Positions 17,420 through 28,555 of a stretch of 64,000 nucleotides of DNA are shown here, piece after piece (the stretch's first letter is position 1; the number at the start of each line of letters is the position of its first letter). Below the pieces are notes generated by a model. The model had not been told where the DNA came from and did not search any database. It was given only the letters and a program-made list of their open reading frames with translations. The stretch comes from CAZIOH01 sp964540815. Its GTDB lineage: Bacteria > Myxococcota_A > Polyangia > Fen-1088. The translations under genes and the position numbers were made by a program. Location: the NCBI GenBank assembly GCA_964540815.1, contig CAZIOH010000023.1:1-64000 (forward strand), in the 5' to 3' direction.

Positions 17420-19183
17420 ATGAGCCAGGGCATGCAGGGGAAGATTCGCTCACTGTTTCTGGCATCGCTCGCGGTCACCAGCATCGCGGCCTCCGTTCGC
17501 GCCGCCGCTCCCACGCCGGGGCAAACGCCCGTCGTCGCTGGTGGTCACGAGCCTCCGGTGTCGTCGGCTCCCCCGCCCGCTGGAGACTATCTCAAGCGCA
17601 TGCACGACCGCATCCATGCGCGGTGGGTCGAGAGCGGCGCCGCCGTCGCGGGTCCGGCTGGCCTCCGCGCCACCCGTCCGGCCGATGTGGCTCCCGCGTC
17701 GGGCGCCGCCGCCTCGGGCGGGCAGGACGTCACCCTCGCGATCGGAATTCGCTGGGATGGCACCATCGCCGAGCTCTCGGTCCGCGGCAGCTCGCAATCC
17801 CCGGAGCTCGACCGGCGGGCCATCGAGATCACCCGCAAGAGCGCGCCCTTCCCGCTGCCCCCTCAGGACATCGTGTCCGACGACGGCTACGCGCACGTGG
17901 AGTGGACCTTCTCGCGCGACGCGCGCGGCTGCGCGGCCGGAGCGCGCATCACCCGCGCCGAGGATCCCCTCGACGTCTCGCTGCCACGCCTGATCCAGAG
18001 CAACCGCGTGCCCGAGGCCATGCGGCGCGTGGGCGGCGCGGTCGCGAGCGGCTCGGACGCCCCCCTCGATCGCTTCGCCCGCCTCTTCCTGGCGCGGGCC
18101 ATCCCGGATCCCGTCCTCGATGTCACGGCGGCGGCGGCCCTGGCCGAGGTGGGCGATCGCTCGCAGATCGATCGCCTGCGCGGTGGGCTCGGCTCCCGGG
18201 CCACCGCGGCGATCGCCGCCCGTGGGCTCGCGCGGCTCGGCGTCGATGTGTGCGATGCGGTCGAGCCGACCCTCGGCTCGGGTACCCGACCCTCGCGCGA
18301 GATCGCCCTCGACACCATTCGTGGCCGCGCGGGCGACGGCGCCGACGTGACGGCGTGCGTGCCCGCGCTCATGCGGGTCCTCGGCGATCACACCCAGCCG
18401 GCGTCGATCCGGCTGGCCGCGCTCGACATCGTGGTTCGCCACGTCCCGGCCGGGGCCAAGGCCGCGATCGCCGTCGCGATGCAGGACAAGGATCCGGCGG
18501 TGCGCGGCGCCGGGATCTATGCATCGGTCAAGAAGGGCGCTGGGCGCCCGGAGATGTATCGCCTCGCGCCCATGCTCCACGATCGCGCGGTCGAGATCCG
18601 GACGGCGGCCTCGGCGGGGATCGTCCGGGCCGCCGGGGACCAGGCGCTCGACCAGCTCTATCTCCTGGCCCGCGAGACCGACCCACGCCCCGGCCAGGCG
18701 GTGGCGGAGGAGCTCGCGCAGCTCGGCAGCCCGGCCTCGGCCGAGCTGCTCGGCAAGATGCTGAAGCGCAACAACCTCCCGGTCCAGCTGGCGGCGGCGC
18801 ATGCCCTCGCCCGGCGCAAGGACGCCGCGGCCCGGGCCCAGCTCGCCGAGCTCGCGGCCGAGCTTCCGGCGCAGGTGCGGCAAGAGCTTCAAGCCCCCGC
18901 ATCGGCCTCCCCGGCTAGCGCGAGCGCGGGCGCCGGCGGCACGGCTTCGGCCGCGACCCCCGTCCTCGAGCCGTTCGAAGCCCTGCTTCGCCAGCGCCAG
19001 GAGCACGCCGCCGCCCAGTGGATCGTGGCGCACTGGATCGCGCTGCCTCCCCAGGAAGGCATCGCGGCGCTCGGGACCTGGCTCGGCCGCGCCGCCGGCA
19101 CGCGCTCGAACCCGGACGTCAAGTCGGCGGCCGGGCCGGCAGCTGGCCCGGCTGGCGCGCGCACCGCGAGCGCGCTGCCGTGA
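17420..19183 (+). CDS. Secreted/periplasmic TonB-C-like domain protein with HEAT repeats
   Basis: 587 aa from ATG 17420; earlier in-frame codons would put 52 unlikely residues before the signal peptide. Residues 1-30 form a signal peptide (SLFLASLAVTSIAASVRAA). Residues 60-170 resemble the TonB C-terminal energy-transducer fold: YLKRMHDRIHARW, the IAELSVRGSSQSPELDRRAIE block and FPLPPQDI. Residues 190-520 are Ala/Leu/Arg-rich helical units with regular Asp-x-x-Val/Leu-R spacing, typical of HEAT repeats. A TonB-C fold followed by HEAT repeats suggests an envelope scaffold or adaptor, not a classical TonB, since no N-terminal TM-proline arm is seen. The function is unknown. It is divergent from recC. 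Confidence 0.75.
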   Translation: MSQGMQGKIRSLFLASLAVTSIAASVRAAAPTPGQTPVVAGGHEPPVSSAPPPAGDYLKRMHDRIHARWVESGAAVAGPAGLRATRPADVAPASGAAASGGQDVTLAIGIRWDGTIAELSVRGSSQSPELDRRAIEITRKSAPFPLPPQDIVSDDGYAHVEWTFSRDARGCAAGARITRAEDPLDVSLPRLIQSNRVPEAMRRVGGAVASGSDAPLDRFARLFLARAIPDPVLDVTAAAALAEVGDRSQIDRLRGGLGSRATAAIAARGLARLGVDVCDAVEPTLGSGTRPSREIALDTIRGRAGDGADVTACVPALMRVLGDHTQPASIRLAALDIVVRHVPAGAKAAIAVAMQDKDPAVRGAGIYASVKKGAGRPEMYRLAPMLHDRAVEIRTAASAGIVRAAGDQALDQLYLLARETDPRPGQAVAEELAQLGSPASAELLGKMLKRNNLPVQLAAAHALARRKDAAARAQLAELAAELPAQVRQELQAPASASPASASAGAGGTASAATPVLEPFEALLRQRQEHAAAQWIVAHWIALPPQEGIAALGTWLGRAAGTRSNPDVKSAAGPAAGPAGARTASALP

Positions 19184-19258
19184 CGTTCCGTTGGCCTTGG
19201 TCCCGACAGACCCGAGGCTGAATTTGCAGGTGGGGTCTCGGGCGTGTAAGCGTGGCCC

Positions 19259-20401
19259 ATGTCGCCGCGCCCGTCGCGTTCCCGCTCCTCCGGCCTCTCT
19301 CCTGCTCCTCGACTGACGATCCTCCCCGCGCTGGCCCTGGCGGCGCTCCTGTTGACCAGCGGCCTTGCCGCCCGCGCGGCGGACGGGATCGCGTCGCACG
19401 CCGCGGCCGAGCGCATCTACGTCACCGCCGAGGACGGTGGTGAGGTGGCGGTGGTGGATCCCGAGTCCGCCAGCGTGGTTGCCCGCATCGCGGTCGGCAA
19501 GCGCCCCCGCGGGATCCGGCTGGCGCCCGACGGGCGCACGCTCTACGTCGCGCTGTCGGGCTCGCCGAAGGGGGGGCCGGGGGTGGACGAGAGCAAGCTG
19601 CCACCCGCCGATCGAGCCGCGGACGGCATCGGGGTGATCGACCTCGCGGGCGAGCCCCCGCTGAAGCTGGCCCGGGTCTATCCAAGCGGACAGGATCCCG
19701 AGTCGTTCGATCTCTCGCACGACGGCCGGCGGATCTTCATCTCGAACGAGGAGACCGCCGAGATGTCGGTGCTGGACCTGCCGACCGGCCAGGTCGTCGC
19801 GCGGGTCCCGGTGGGCCGCGAGCCCGAAGGGGTCACCGTGGGCCCCGACGGCAAGGTGGTGTACGTCACCTCCGAGGAGGAGAGCGTGGTGGTGGCGGTC
19901 GACACCGCTTCCCTGGTACCGCTCGCCCGCATCGAGGTGGGGCCCCGGCCCCGCAACGTCATCGTCACCGCCGACGGGAGGACCGCCTTCGTGCCGAACG
20001 AGATGCAGCCGAGCGTGACCGTGCTGGATCTGCTCACCAACCGGCGCGCCGGCCAGGTGGCGGTGCTCGCCAAGGCCAAGACGGTGCTCGGGCCTCGACC
20101 GATGGGTGGGGTGCTCTCGCGCGACGGGCGCACCCTCTTCGTCTCCACCGGGCGCGGCGAATCGGTGGCGGTCATCGACGTGCACACCCGGAAGCAGACC
20201 GCGATCATCGACGGGGTGGGGGCCCGTCCCTGGGGGATCGGCCTCAGCGGCGACGGCCGCTTCCTCTACACCGCCAACGGTCCCTCCAACGACCTCGCGG
20301 TCATCGAGGTGGCCTCGAGACGGGTCGTCAAGCGAATTGCGATTGGCGGACTGCCCTGGGGCCTGGCCGTCTCCCACCGCCGACCCCAGCGCCCCCGGTA
20401 G
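19259..20401 (+). CDS. YVTN-family beta-propeller protein (secreted)
   Basis: 380 aa with a signal peptide at about residues 20-40 (ILPALALAALLLTSGLAARA). The remainder is a repeated unit of about 42 residues of the kind IYVTAEDGGEVAVVDPESASVVARIAVGKRPRGI-x-LAPDGRTLYVA, recurring about seven times, each with a G-x-x-P-x-G and DG(R/K) turn. This is the YVTN beta-propeller pattern found in bacterial surface and periplasmic proteins. No catalytic residues are recognisable. It lies 75 bp after the TonB-C/HEAT gene on the same strand and may share its transcript. Confidence 0.85.
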   Translation: MSPRPSRSRSSGLSPAPRLTILPALALAALLLTSGLAARAADGIASHAAAERIYVTAEDGGEVAVVDPESASVVARIAVGKRPRGIRLAPDGRTLYVALSGSPKGGPGVDESKLPPADRAADGIGVIDLAGEPPLKLARVYPSGQDPESFDLSHDGRRIFISNEETAEMSVLDLPTGQVVARVPVGREPEGVTVGPDGKVVYVTSEEESVVVAVDTASLVPLARIEVGPRPRNVIVTADGRTAFVPNEMQPSVTVLDLLTNRRAGQVAVLAKAKTVLGPRPMGGVLSRDGRTLFVSTGRGESVAVIDVHTRKQTAIIDGVGARPWGIGLSGDGRFLYTANGPSNDLAVIEVASRRVVKRIAIGGLPWGLAVSHRRPQRPR

Positions 20402-20546
20402 ATCAACATCGGCCGCGCCGACCCGGGATGTATGGGGAGGCGGTCCTCGACATGGCTGGGCGACGCGGCTGTGCCGCGTTGACCAGCGGGGGCAAGGGGG
20501 GACGCAGAGGCGCGAGAGGCGCGGGCCAAGAGGGACGAGGCTGAAG

Positions 20547-20587
20547 GCGCCGGGCGGTCCCCCCTACTAGATCAGTAGACCCGGCGC
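20547..20587. terminator. Putative bidirectional terminator hairpin
   Basis: Outer arms GCGCCGGG (20547-20554) and CCCGGCGC (20580-20587) are perfect complements, with an inner CTACT/AGTAG stem. It lies between two convergent genes and reaches a few codons into the aldehyde dehydrogenase 3' end. No T-run is present, so termination is inferred. Confidence 0.5.
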
Positions 20588-22146
20588 ATCAACCAGCGCA
20601 GGAGGCGCAGGGTGCGCCGGCGGTAGGGGAACATGAGCTGCCCCGAGACCAGCGCCGCCAGCCAGCCGAGCCCGGGGCGGTCCTCGACGATGGTCTCGAG
20701 CCGGCAGAACTGGAGCAGGCCCTCTCGTCCATGCCGCACCCCGAGCCCGCTGCCCTTGGTGCCTCCGAGCGGGGCCTCGACGATGAAGTAGTTGGTGAGG
20801 ACGTCGTTGACACACACGCTGCCGACCTGCAGGCGGCGGGCGAACGCCAGCCCGCGGGCGCGATCCCGGGTCCACACGCTGCCCGAGAGCCCGAGCGGCG
20901 AGTCGTTGGCGACCCGGAGCGCCTCCTCGGCGTCGCGCACCCGCACGATCGGCAGCACCGGGGCGAAGGTCTCCTCGACCGCCACCCGGGCGTCGGCCGG
21001 GACCTGCGTGAGCAGGGTGGGGGAAAAGAACCGCGGTCCCCCGCCTCCGGTCCCGGCCGTCGCCTCGCCGGCGATCGGGTGCCCGGTGCCCGCCACGACC
21101 ACCGCGCCGCCGGCCACCGCGTCCGCCACCTGGGCCTCGGCGTGCTGCATCTGCGGCGCGAAGGTCATCGCGCCCACGTCGATCTCGGTCTCGCCCTCGG
21201 GGTCGGGACCCGTGCCCTGGCGCAGGCCGAGGACCAGCTCGCGACAGAGGCCCTCGAAGCGCTCGGCGACCGACTCCTCGACCAGCACGCGCTCCGGGCG
21301 CACACAGACCTGCCCGCTGTGCGCGAACGCGCCCCACACGGCCGCCCGGGCCGCCCGCGCCAGGTCCGCGTCCGCCAGCACGATGAAGGGCGATTTTCCG
21401 CCGAGCTCCATCACCGCGGGAATCAGGCGCTCGCCGCAGCGGGCCGCCACCCGACGGCCGACCATCTGGCTCCCGGTGAAGAAGATCATGTCGCAGCGAT
21501 CGCAGAGCGCCGCGCCGAGCGCGCCCCGCCCAGGCAAGACCTGGAAGACCCCGTCGGGCAGGGCCAGCTCGCGCCAGAGCTCGGCCACCCGCAGCGACGT
21601 GAGGGGAGTCCACTCCGACGGCTTGAGCAGGACCGCGTTTCCCGCCAGCAAGGGCGCAACGCAGTCGGCGAAGTTGTTGAGCAGGGGCCAGTTCCAGGGC
21701 CCGATCACGCCCACCACCCCGCGCGGATGTTTGACCACCCTGGCCCGCTTGTAGGCGAAGACGAACGGGGCCCGCAGCTCGTCGCCGAGGGCGCGCCGCG
21801 CGCGCCGGCTGGTGAGGGCCCGGGTCAGCTCCAGCGTGTAGAAGATCTCGATGGCCTCGGCCTCGTAGCGCGGCTTACCGCTCTCGGCCACCAGCGTGTG
21901 GGTCAGCCGCGCATCGTCGCGGATCCGGCGCGCGAGGGTCCGCAGCATGCGCGCCCGCTCGTGGAGCGACAGCGCCCCCCAGGCCGGTTGCGCCGCGCGC
22001 GCCCGCTGCCAGGCCGCGTCCACCGCAGCGGCGTCGGCCACCGGCACGGTGGCGATCACCAGCCCGGTGGTGGGATCGGTGACGAGGAGGGGGGCCTCGA
22101 CGGCCACCGCGTCGACGATTCCGGCGGAGCGCACAGGGTCAGCCAT
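20572..22146 (-). CDS. Aldehyde dehydrogenase family protein (NAD(P)+-dependent)
   Basis: 524 aa. It has the full ALDH layout: the cofactor block GPWNWPLLNNFADCVAPLLAGNAVLLKPSEWTP in which N is the oxyanion Asn, FFTGSQMVGRRV, the general-base Glu in VMELGGKSP, and the catalytic Cys in SGQVCVRPERV. The ending ...HGREGLLQFCRLETI resembles class-3/CoA-independent ALDHs and succinate-semialdehyde-type members. The substrate cannot be read from the sequence. It is divergent from the B12-subunit gene, with a GC-palindrome-rich 208-bp spacer between them. Confidence 0.93.
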   Translation of the reverse strand: MADPVRSAGIVDAVAVEAPLLVTDPTTGLVIATVPVADAAAVDAAWQRARAAQPAWGALSLHERARMLRTLARRIRDDARLTHTLVAESGKPRYEAEAIEIFYTLELTRALTSRRARRALGDELRAPFVFAYKRARVVKHPRGVVGVIGPWNWPLLNNFADCVAPLLAGNAVLLKPSEWTPLTSLRVAELWRELALPDGVFQVLPGRGALGAALCDRCDMIFFTGSQMVGRRVAARCGERLIPAVMELGGKSPFIVLADADLARAARAAVWGAFAHSGQVCVRPERVLVEESVAERFEGLCRELVLGLRQGTGPDPEGETEIDVGAMTFAPQMQHAEAQVADAVAGGAVVVAGTGHPIAGEATAGTGGGGPRFFSPTLLTQVPADARVAVEETFAPVLPIVRVRDAEEALRVANDSPLGLSGSVWTRDRARGLAFARRLQVGSVCVNDVLTNYFIVEAPLGGTKGSGLGVRHGREGLLQFCRLETIVEDRPGLGWLAALVSGQLMFPYRRRTLRLLRWLMRRVY

Positions 22147-22354
22147 GATCCTTCATTGTGGCCTCGAAGCTGCCCACAGATCCAATTGCCACCCCGCGCG
22201 CGCTCGCGGGCTCGCGGCCGCGCGCGGGCGCGCGCGGCGCGCGCGGGCATGATAGCCGCCGATCCGGCCACGCCCCGTCGGAGATCGTCCAGCGATCGGC
22301 CTGTGAACCGCGCCCGGCATCGCCCGGGCCCGATCCATGCGATAGACTCGGCAG
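22147..22354. other. Divergent intergenic region, alternating GC
   Basis: The spacer between the divergent aldehyde dehydrogenase and mutase-subunit genes. About 22195-22250 is nearly pure alternating GC/CG with several self-complementary blocks (for example GCGGCCGC). No convincing -10/-35 pair was found. Confidence 0.4.
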
Positions 22355-22783
22355 GTGGCCGTGCACCCACGCCGAATGCTCCGCATCGTGATCGCCAAGT
22401 CGGGCCTCGACGGGCACGATCGTGGCGCCAAGATCGTGGCGCGCATCCTGGCCGACGCCGGATACGAGGTCATCTACACCGGCCTTCACCAGACGCCCGA
22501 GATGATCGCCGCCACCGCGGTCCAGGAATCCGCGGACGCGGTGGGCCTCTCGGTGATGTCGGGCGCCCACCTGACGGTTTTCCCGGCGGTCCTCGCTGCC
22601 TTGCGCGCGCGCGGAGCCCGAGACGTGGTGGTCTTCGGGGGCGGGATCATCCCCGCCGAGGACACCGCCCGCCTGCTCGCGGATGGGGTCGCCCGCCTCT
22701 TCACGCCGGGGGCCTCGTCGCGCGAGATCGTCGACTGGGTGGAGCGCGAGCTTCGGCCCCGGGTGGAAGGCGTGGCGGCGTGA
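22355..22783 (+). CDS. Methylmalonyl-CoA mutase, small (B12-binding) subunit
   Basis: 142 aa, the stand-alone cobalamin-binding domain of an acyl-CoA mutase. The B12 signature is complete: SGLDGHDRGAK (DxHxxG, His ligates cobalt), GLSVMSGAHL, and FGGGIIP. The GTG at 22355 is the longest start; the ATG at 22376 gives MLRIVIAKSG, which is closer to the family start. In fused mutases this is the C-terminal domain; here the partner catalytic subunit is 6.3 kb away on the other strand (29119-30816). MeaB lies between them, which supports the methylmalonyl-CoA assignment. Confidence 0.92.
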   Translation: MAVHPRRMLRIVIAKSGLDGHDRGAKIVARILADAGYEVIYTGLHQTPEMIAATAVQESADAVGLSVMSGAHLTVFPAVLAALRARGARDVVVFGGGIIPAEDTARLLADGVARLFTPGASSREIVDWVERELRPRVEGVAA

Positions 22784-24108
22784 GACGCGCGCGCCCGCAG
22801 GCCGGGGGGATGCGCCTGCACGCGGGCCTGCTCGCCGGGGCCCTGACCCTGGCGCTGGGTCCAACCTCCGGGTGGCGCCTGGGTCCAGGTCCCGGCCCCA
22901 CCTCGGCGTTCGCGCTGGCCAGCTCCGAGACCGAGGAGCAGCGCATCTCGCGGGCCTTGCAGGCCACGCTCGAGAAGCACGGCGGCGAGGTCAACCGGTG
23001 CTTCGAGCTGGCCCTCGCCGACACCCTCGACGTGTCGGGCAAGGTCGAGCTCTCGATGGACGTGGGCGAGGGCGGCAAGGTGACCCGGGCCGTCCCGCTC
23101 GAGCACACCGCGACCTCGCCGGTCCTCCTCACCTGCCTGTCCACCAGCGCCGCCGAGTGGGTCATCCCCGAGGTGGCGGCTGGCTCCACGGTGGTGGTCC
23201 CGCTCGCCTTCGAGGGACAGATGGCCCAGTTCTCGGTGAAGGCCGCGGATGCGCCCGAGCGCGGTCCCGCCACGGCCGCCGGTCACCCCGGCCATGCGCG
23301 GGCCAAGGGCGGTGCCGGCAGGAGCCTGCCAGCCTTCTCGGTCAAGGTGCTGGTTGACGAGGCCACCATGCGGGCCCAGCAGGCCTCGCTGTCGCTGCTG
23401 ACGCTCGCGCCGGCCAACCGCATCGCCATGCACCGGCACCCCGGCGACGAGCTGCTGTTCGTCCGGAAGGGTCGCGCCCGGCTCCTCGGTCCCGGCGGGG
23501 TGAGCCCGGAGATCCTCACCGAGGGCACGGCGGCGCTGATCCCGGCCGGGATGCCGCACGTGATCGAGAACATGGTGCGCAGCGCCTCCGTCGAGCTCAT
23601 CCAGATCTTCGCCCCCCTCGGTCCCGAGCGGGTGTACCGCGATCCGACAGACGCCCGCGGGCGCGCGGCCTTCGAGATCATCCGCGATCCCCGGCAGGCG
23701 GTGCGGCCGCCCGGCGCCGCCTTCGCGGTCGAGAGCGCCGCCACCGCGGCCGGCCGCCCGCTGCCGGGCGCCACCGGGAAGGTGCGCCAGCGGATCCTCG
23801 TCGATCCGGCGCACGGGGGCAGTCACCGGGTCTCGATGTTCCTGCTCGAGGGCGAGCCCGGGGCGGAGGTGCCCCGGCACGCCCACGACGACTCGGCGGA
23901 GATCCTGTACGTGCTCTCCGGAGCCGGTCACCTCGACATCGGCAGCGAGCGGTTGCCCTATGCGGCCGACCAGGCCATTCACCTCCCCGCGAAGCAGCCG
24001 CACGCCATTCATGTCGCCGGCAACGACAAGAGCGTCTTCCTGCAGATCTTCGCGCCGGCCGCCTCCAAAGGTCAGCCCCCATCGCAAGATCCTCACGAGG
24101 CCCCCTGA
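22780..24108 (+). CDS. AgmX/PglI-like domain fused to two cupins (exported)
   Basis: Starts at GTG 22780, overlapping the previous stop (GTGA), or ATG 22810, giving 442 or 432 aa. A signal-like hydrophobic segment (LLAGALTLALG) is followed by about 110 residues resembling the AgmX/PglI C-terminal domain of Myxococcota (LEKHGGEVNRCFELALAD, VSGKVELSMDVGEGGKV). Two cupin domains follow, about residues 190-290 and 330-430. Cupin 1 has MHRHPGDELLFVRKG and PAGMPHVIENM; cupin 2 has PRHAHDDSAEILYVLSG and LPAKQPHAIHV. Both keep the metal-binding HxH(x)nE...H pattern. It is coupled to the mutase subunit. The function is unknown; exported metal-binding or sugar-binding is only an inference. Confidence 0.8.
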   Translation: MRRARPQAGGMRLHAGLLAGALTLALGPTSGWRLGPGPGPTSAFALASSETEEQRISRALQATLEKHGGEVNRCFELALADTLDVSGKVELSMDVGEGGKVTRAVPLEHTATSPVLLTCLSTSAAEWVIPEVAAGSTVVVPLAFEGQMAQFSVKAADAPERGPATAAGHPGHARAKGGAGRSLPAFSVKVLVDEATMRAQQASLSLLTLAPANRIAMHRHPGDELLFVRKGRARLLGPGGVSPEILTEGTAALIPAGMPHVIENMVRSASVELIQIFAPLGPERVYRDPTDARGRAAFEIIRDPRQAVRPPGAAFAVESAATAAGRPLPGATGKVRQRILVDPAHGGSHRVSMFLLEGEPGAEVPRHAHDDSAEILYVLSGAGHLDIGSERLPYAADQAIHLPAKQPHAIHVAGNDKSVFLQIFAPAASKGQPPSQDPHEAP

Positions 24109-24173
24109 GCGCGATCCGCCAAGGTCGGCTCCTCCTCACCAACCCCGTCGCACCCCACACGAGTGATCCCCCC

Positions 24174-25343
<1,170 letters not shown>

Positions 25344-25365
25344 GGCGCCAGTGAGCGCGTGAGCC

Positions 25366-26451
<1,086 letters not shown>

Positions 26452-26573
26452 CGACCATGAGATCCGAGCGTGCCCCCGGGTACCGTTCCGAGGTTCGTCC
26501 TTCCGCAGCCTCGAGGGGGTGCGGCAGGCCTGATGGCCGAGCCGCCGGCTGGCGCGCCCGGGTCGGACCTCGC

Positions 26574-27311
26574 ATGGTGGGCGGCCTGGTGCTCGGCCTC
26601 GGCCTCGCCCTCGGCCTCGGGGCTCTTGGCGTCGCGACCTCGGGCTGCGGGATCTTGAGCTCGGATATCGCGTCGATCTCCTTCGACTTGCCGGCGCGCC
26701 ACTACGTGTTCGACACCGCCGTCTGGAAGCTGCCCGCGGGGACCTTACCCAGCATCCCCTGTACGTCATCCGACATTTGCTGCACGCTCGCCCAGCAGCT
26801 CGTCGGGTACGATTGCGCGACCAACCCCGCGCTCATCTGCGACACCACCGCGCCGCCCAGCACCTGCGCGGTCAGCATCCCGGTCGAGACGCCCCCGCAG
26901 ACCATCGATCTCAAGATGCAGGTGCCGCAGCTCGCGAGCTTCGGATCCAGCCAGTCGCTGGCCAACGTCTCGATCAGCCAGATCCAGTACGACGTGACCA
27001 GCACCCTCAACCGGGAGCTGCCTCCGGTGGTGCTCTTTCTCGCCCCCGCCGGGGTGACCTCGACGAGCGATCCCCAGGCGCACAAGTTCGGGACCGTCCC
27101 CGCGACGCCGGCCGCCGCCAACCTCACGGGCGCCAACGTGATGCTCGAGCCGGACGCCGGCGCCACCTTCTCCAGCTACGCTTACCACTTCGGGACGCCC
27201 TTCCAGTTCCTCGGTCGGGCCACCGTGGTGATCCGCGGGGGCGACTCCACACCCACCGGCAGCGTCGACATCACCGTCCGCGGCAAGGTCTCGGCCAAGC
27301 CGAACCTGTAG
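26574..27311 (+). CDS. Hypothetical lipoprotein
   Basis: 245 aa from ATG 26574; the frame opens at 26457 but that would put 39 Arg-rich residues before the signal. A Gly/Leu hydrophobic segment ends in SGCGILS, a plausible lipobox. The mature protein is Ser/Thr/Pro-rich with four to six Cys in one cluster (PCTSSDICCTLAQ, YDCATNPALICDT) and no familiar motif. A beta-rich, extracytoplasmic domain is likely. I do not recognise the family. It lies 14 bp before the next gene. Confidence 0.65.
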   Translation: MVGGLVLGLGLALGLGALGVATSGCGILSSDIASISFDLPARHYVFDTAVWKLPAGTLPSIPCTSSDICCTLAQQLVGYDCATNPALICDTTAPPSTCAVSIPVETPPQTIDLKMQVPQLASFGSSQSLANVSISQIQYDVTSTLNRELPPVVLFLAPAGVTSTSDPQAHKFGTVPATPAAANLTGANVMLEPDAGATFSSYAYHFGTPFQFLGRATVVIRGGDSTPTGSVDITVRGKVSAKPNL

Positions 27312-27325
27312 TAGAAGGAGCCCCC

Positions 27326-28555
27326 ATGGGGCCTCGCGCGTTCGACGTCGTGATTTCGGGCGCCGGACCAGCCGGCGTCGCGACGGCCGTGGCCCTGCTG
27401 CGCCAGCGCCCGGAGCTGGCGGCGAGGGGGCGTCTACTGTGCCTCGATCGCGCGCGCTTCCCCCGGGAGAAGCCCTGCGGGGGAGGGCTGACCGGACACG
27501 CGCACGCGGCGCTGACCTCGCTCGGCCTCGAGGTCCGGGTTCCCGCGATCCCATGCCGGACCGGTGAGATCGTCTATGGCCAGGCCCGCCAGACCGTCGC
27601 GCTCGAGCGCCCCGTCGACATCATCCGGCGCGCGGAGTTCGATGCCGATCTGGTGCGCCAGGCCCGGGACCTCGGCGTCGAGGTGGTGGAGGGCGAGTCG
27701 GTGGTGCAGCACCGGGTCGATCCCGCGAGCGGGAGTGTCACGGTCACGACCTCGGCCGGCCGGCAGCTCGACGCGCGCGTGCTGGTCGCCGCCGACGGTG
27801 CGGGGAGCCGGATTCGCCAGAGCCTGGTCGAGGGGGATCCCCACGCGCCGCCGCGGCCCTTGCGGCTCTTCAAGCACGAGGTGACCCTCCCGTCCCCGGC
27901 GCCAGCGCGCATGATCTACGACTTCTCACCCATGCGGGACGGGCTGCGCGGCTATGTCTGGCTCTTCCCGGTCGACGGCGCCCGCCTGAACGTCGGCGTC
28001 ATGCACTACCCGTCGCGGCGTCTCGGTGGCGCCGAGCTCCAGCGCCTGCTCGCCGACACCCTGGCCCGCCATGGCGTGCGGCTGCCGAGCACCGCACGAG
28101 GCTGGCCGGCGTGGCCCTACCATCCCCGGGCCCGCATCGCGGGTCCCCACGTCCTGTGCGTGGGCGACGCCGCCGGCATCGACGCGCTCACCGGAGAAGG
28201 GATCGCCGTCGGCCTCGAGCACGGCGCGATCGCCGCCGCGGAGATCGCCCGGGCCCTCGATCGGAACGACTATTCGTTCACCGGCTACCGGTCGGCCATC
28301 GCGCGCGCGATCGTCGGGCGGGAGCTGTCGCTCGACGGCAAGATCGCCTCCCGCCTCTACGCGCGCCGCGGCTTTCACTTCTGGCTGCCGCTCGCCCTGT
28401 TCGACACGCGGGCGCGGGCGCTCTATGCCGCGCGGGTGTGCGGCTCCCTGGTGCTCGCCGATCGGGTGGGGGCGTTGCTCGGCGTCTTCGTGCGCCACCT
28501 GCTCGCGGCGCCCCTCCGCATGGTGCGCCTCTACCGCGCGACGGCGCGAGAGTAA
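27326..28555 (+). CDS. Geranylgeranyl reductase-like FAD monooxygenase-family protein
   Basis: 409 aa; ATG 27326 is preceded by AAGGAG at 27315-27320. The N-terminal FAD motif is SGAGPAGVATAVAL, followed by FPREKPCGGGLTG, the PCGGG hallmark of the geranylgeranyl/digeranylgeranyl reductase family. Next come LVAADGAGSRIRQSL and the second FAD block CVGDAAGIDALTGEGIAVGLEHG. Family members reduce isoprenoid double bonds or act on lipid and quinone side chains; the substrate is not decidable here. The 3' end overlaps the convergent ihfB by 25 bp. Confidence 0.9.
   Translation: MGPRAFDVVISGAGPAGVATAVALLRQRPELAARGRLLCLDRARFPREKPCGGGLTGHAHAALTSLGLEVRVPAIPCRTGEIVYGQARQTVALERPVDIIRRAEFDADLVRQARDLGVEVVEGESVVQHRVDPASGSVTVTTSAGRQLDARVLVAADGAGSRIRQSLVEGDPHAPPRPLRLFKHEVTLPSPAPARMIYDFSPMRDGLRGYVWLFPVDGARLNVGVMHYPSRRLGGAELQRLLADTLARHGVRLPSTARGWPAWPYHPRARIAGPHVLCVGDAAGIDALTGEGIAVGLEHGAIAAAEIARALDRNDYSFTGYRSAIARAIVGRELSLDGKIASRLYARRGFHFWLPLALFDTRARALYAARVCGSLVLADRVGALLGVFVRHLLAAPLRMVRLYRATARE

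Noticed and set aside
20731..22780. Long plus-strand open frame over the aldehyde dehydrogenase
   Set aside because: It is the antisense shadow of the ALDH gene (Arg/His/Gly-rich, no motifs). Only its distal part, from 22780, is the real cupin gene.
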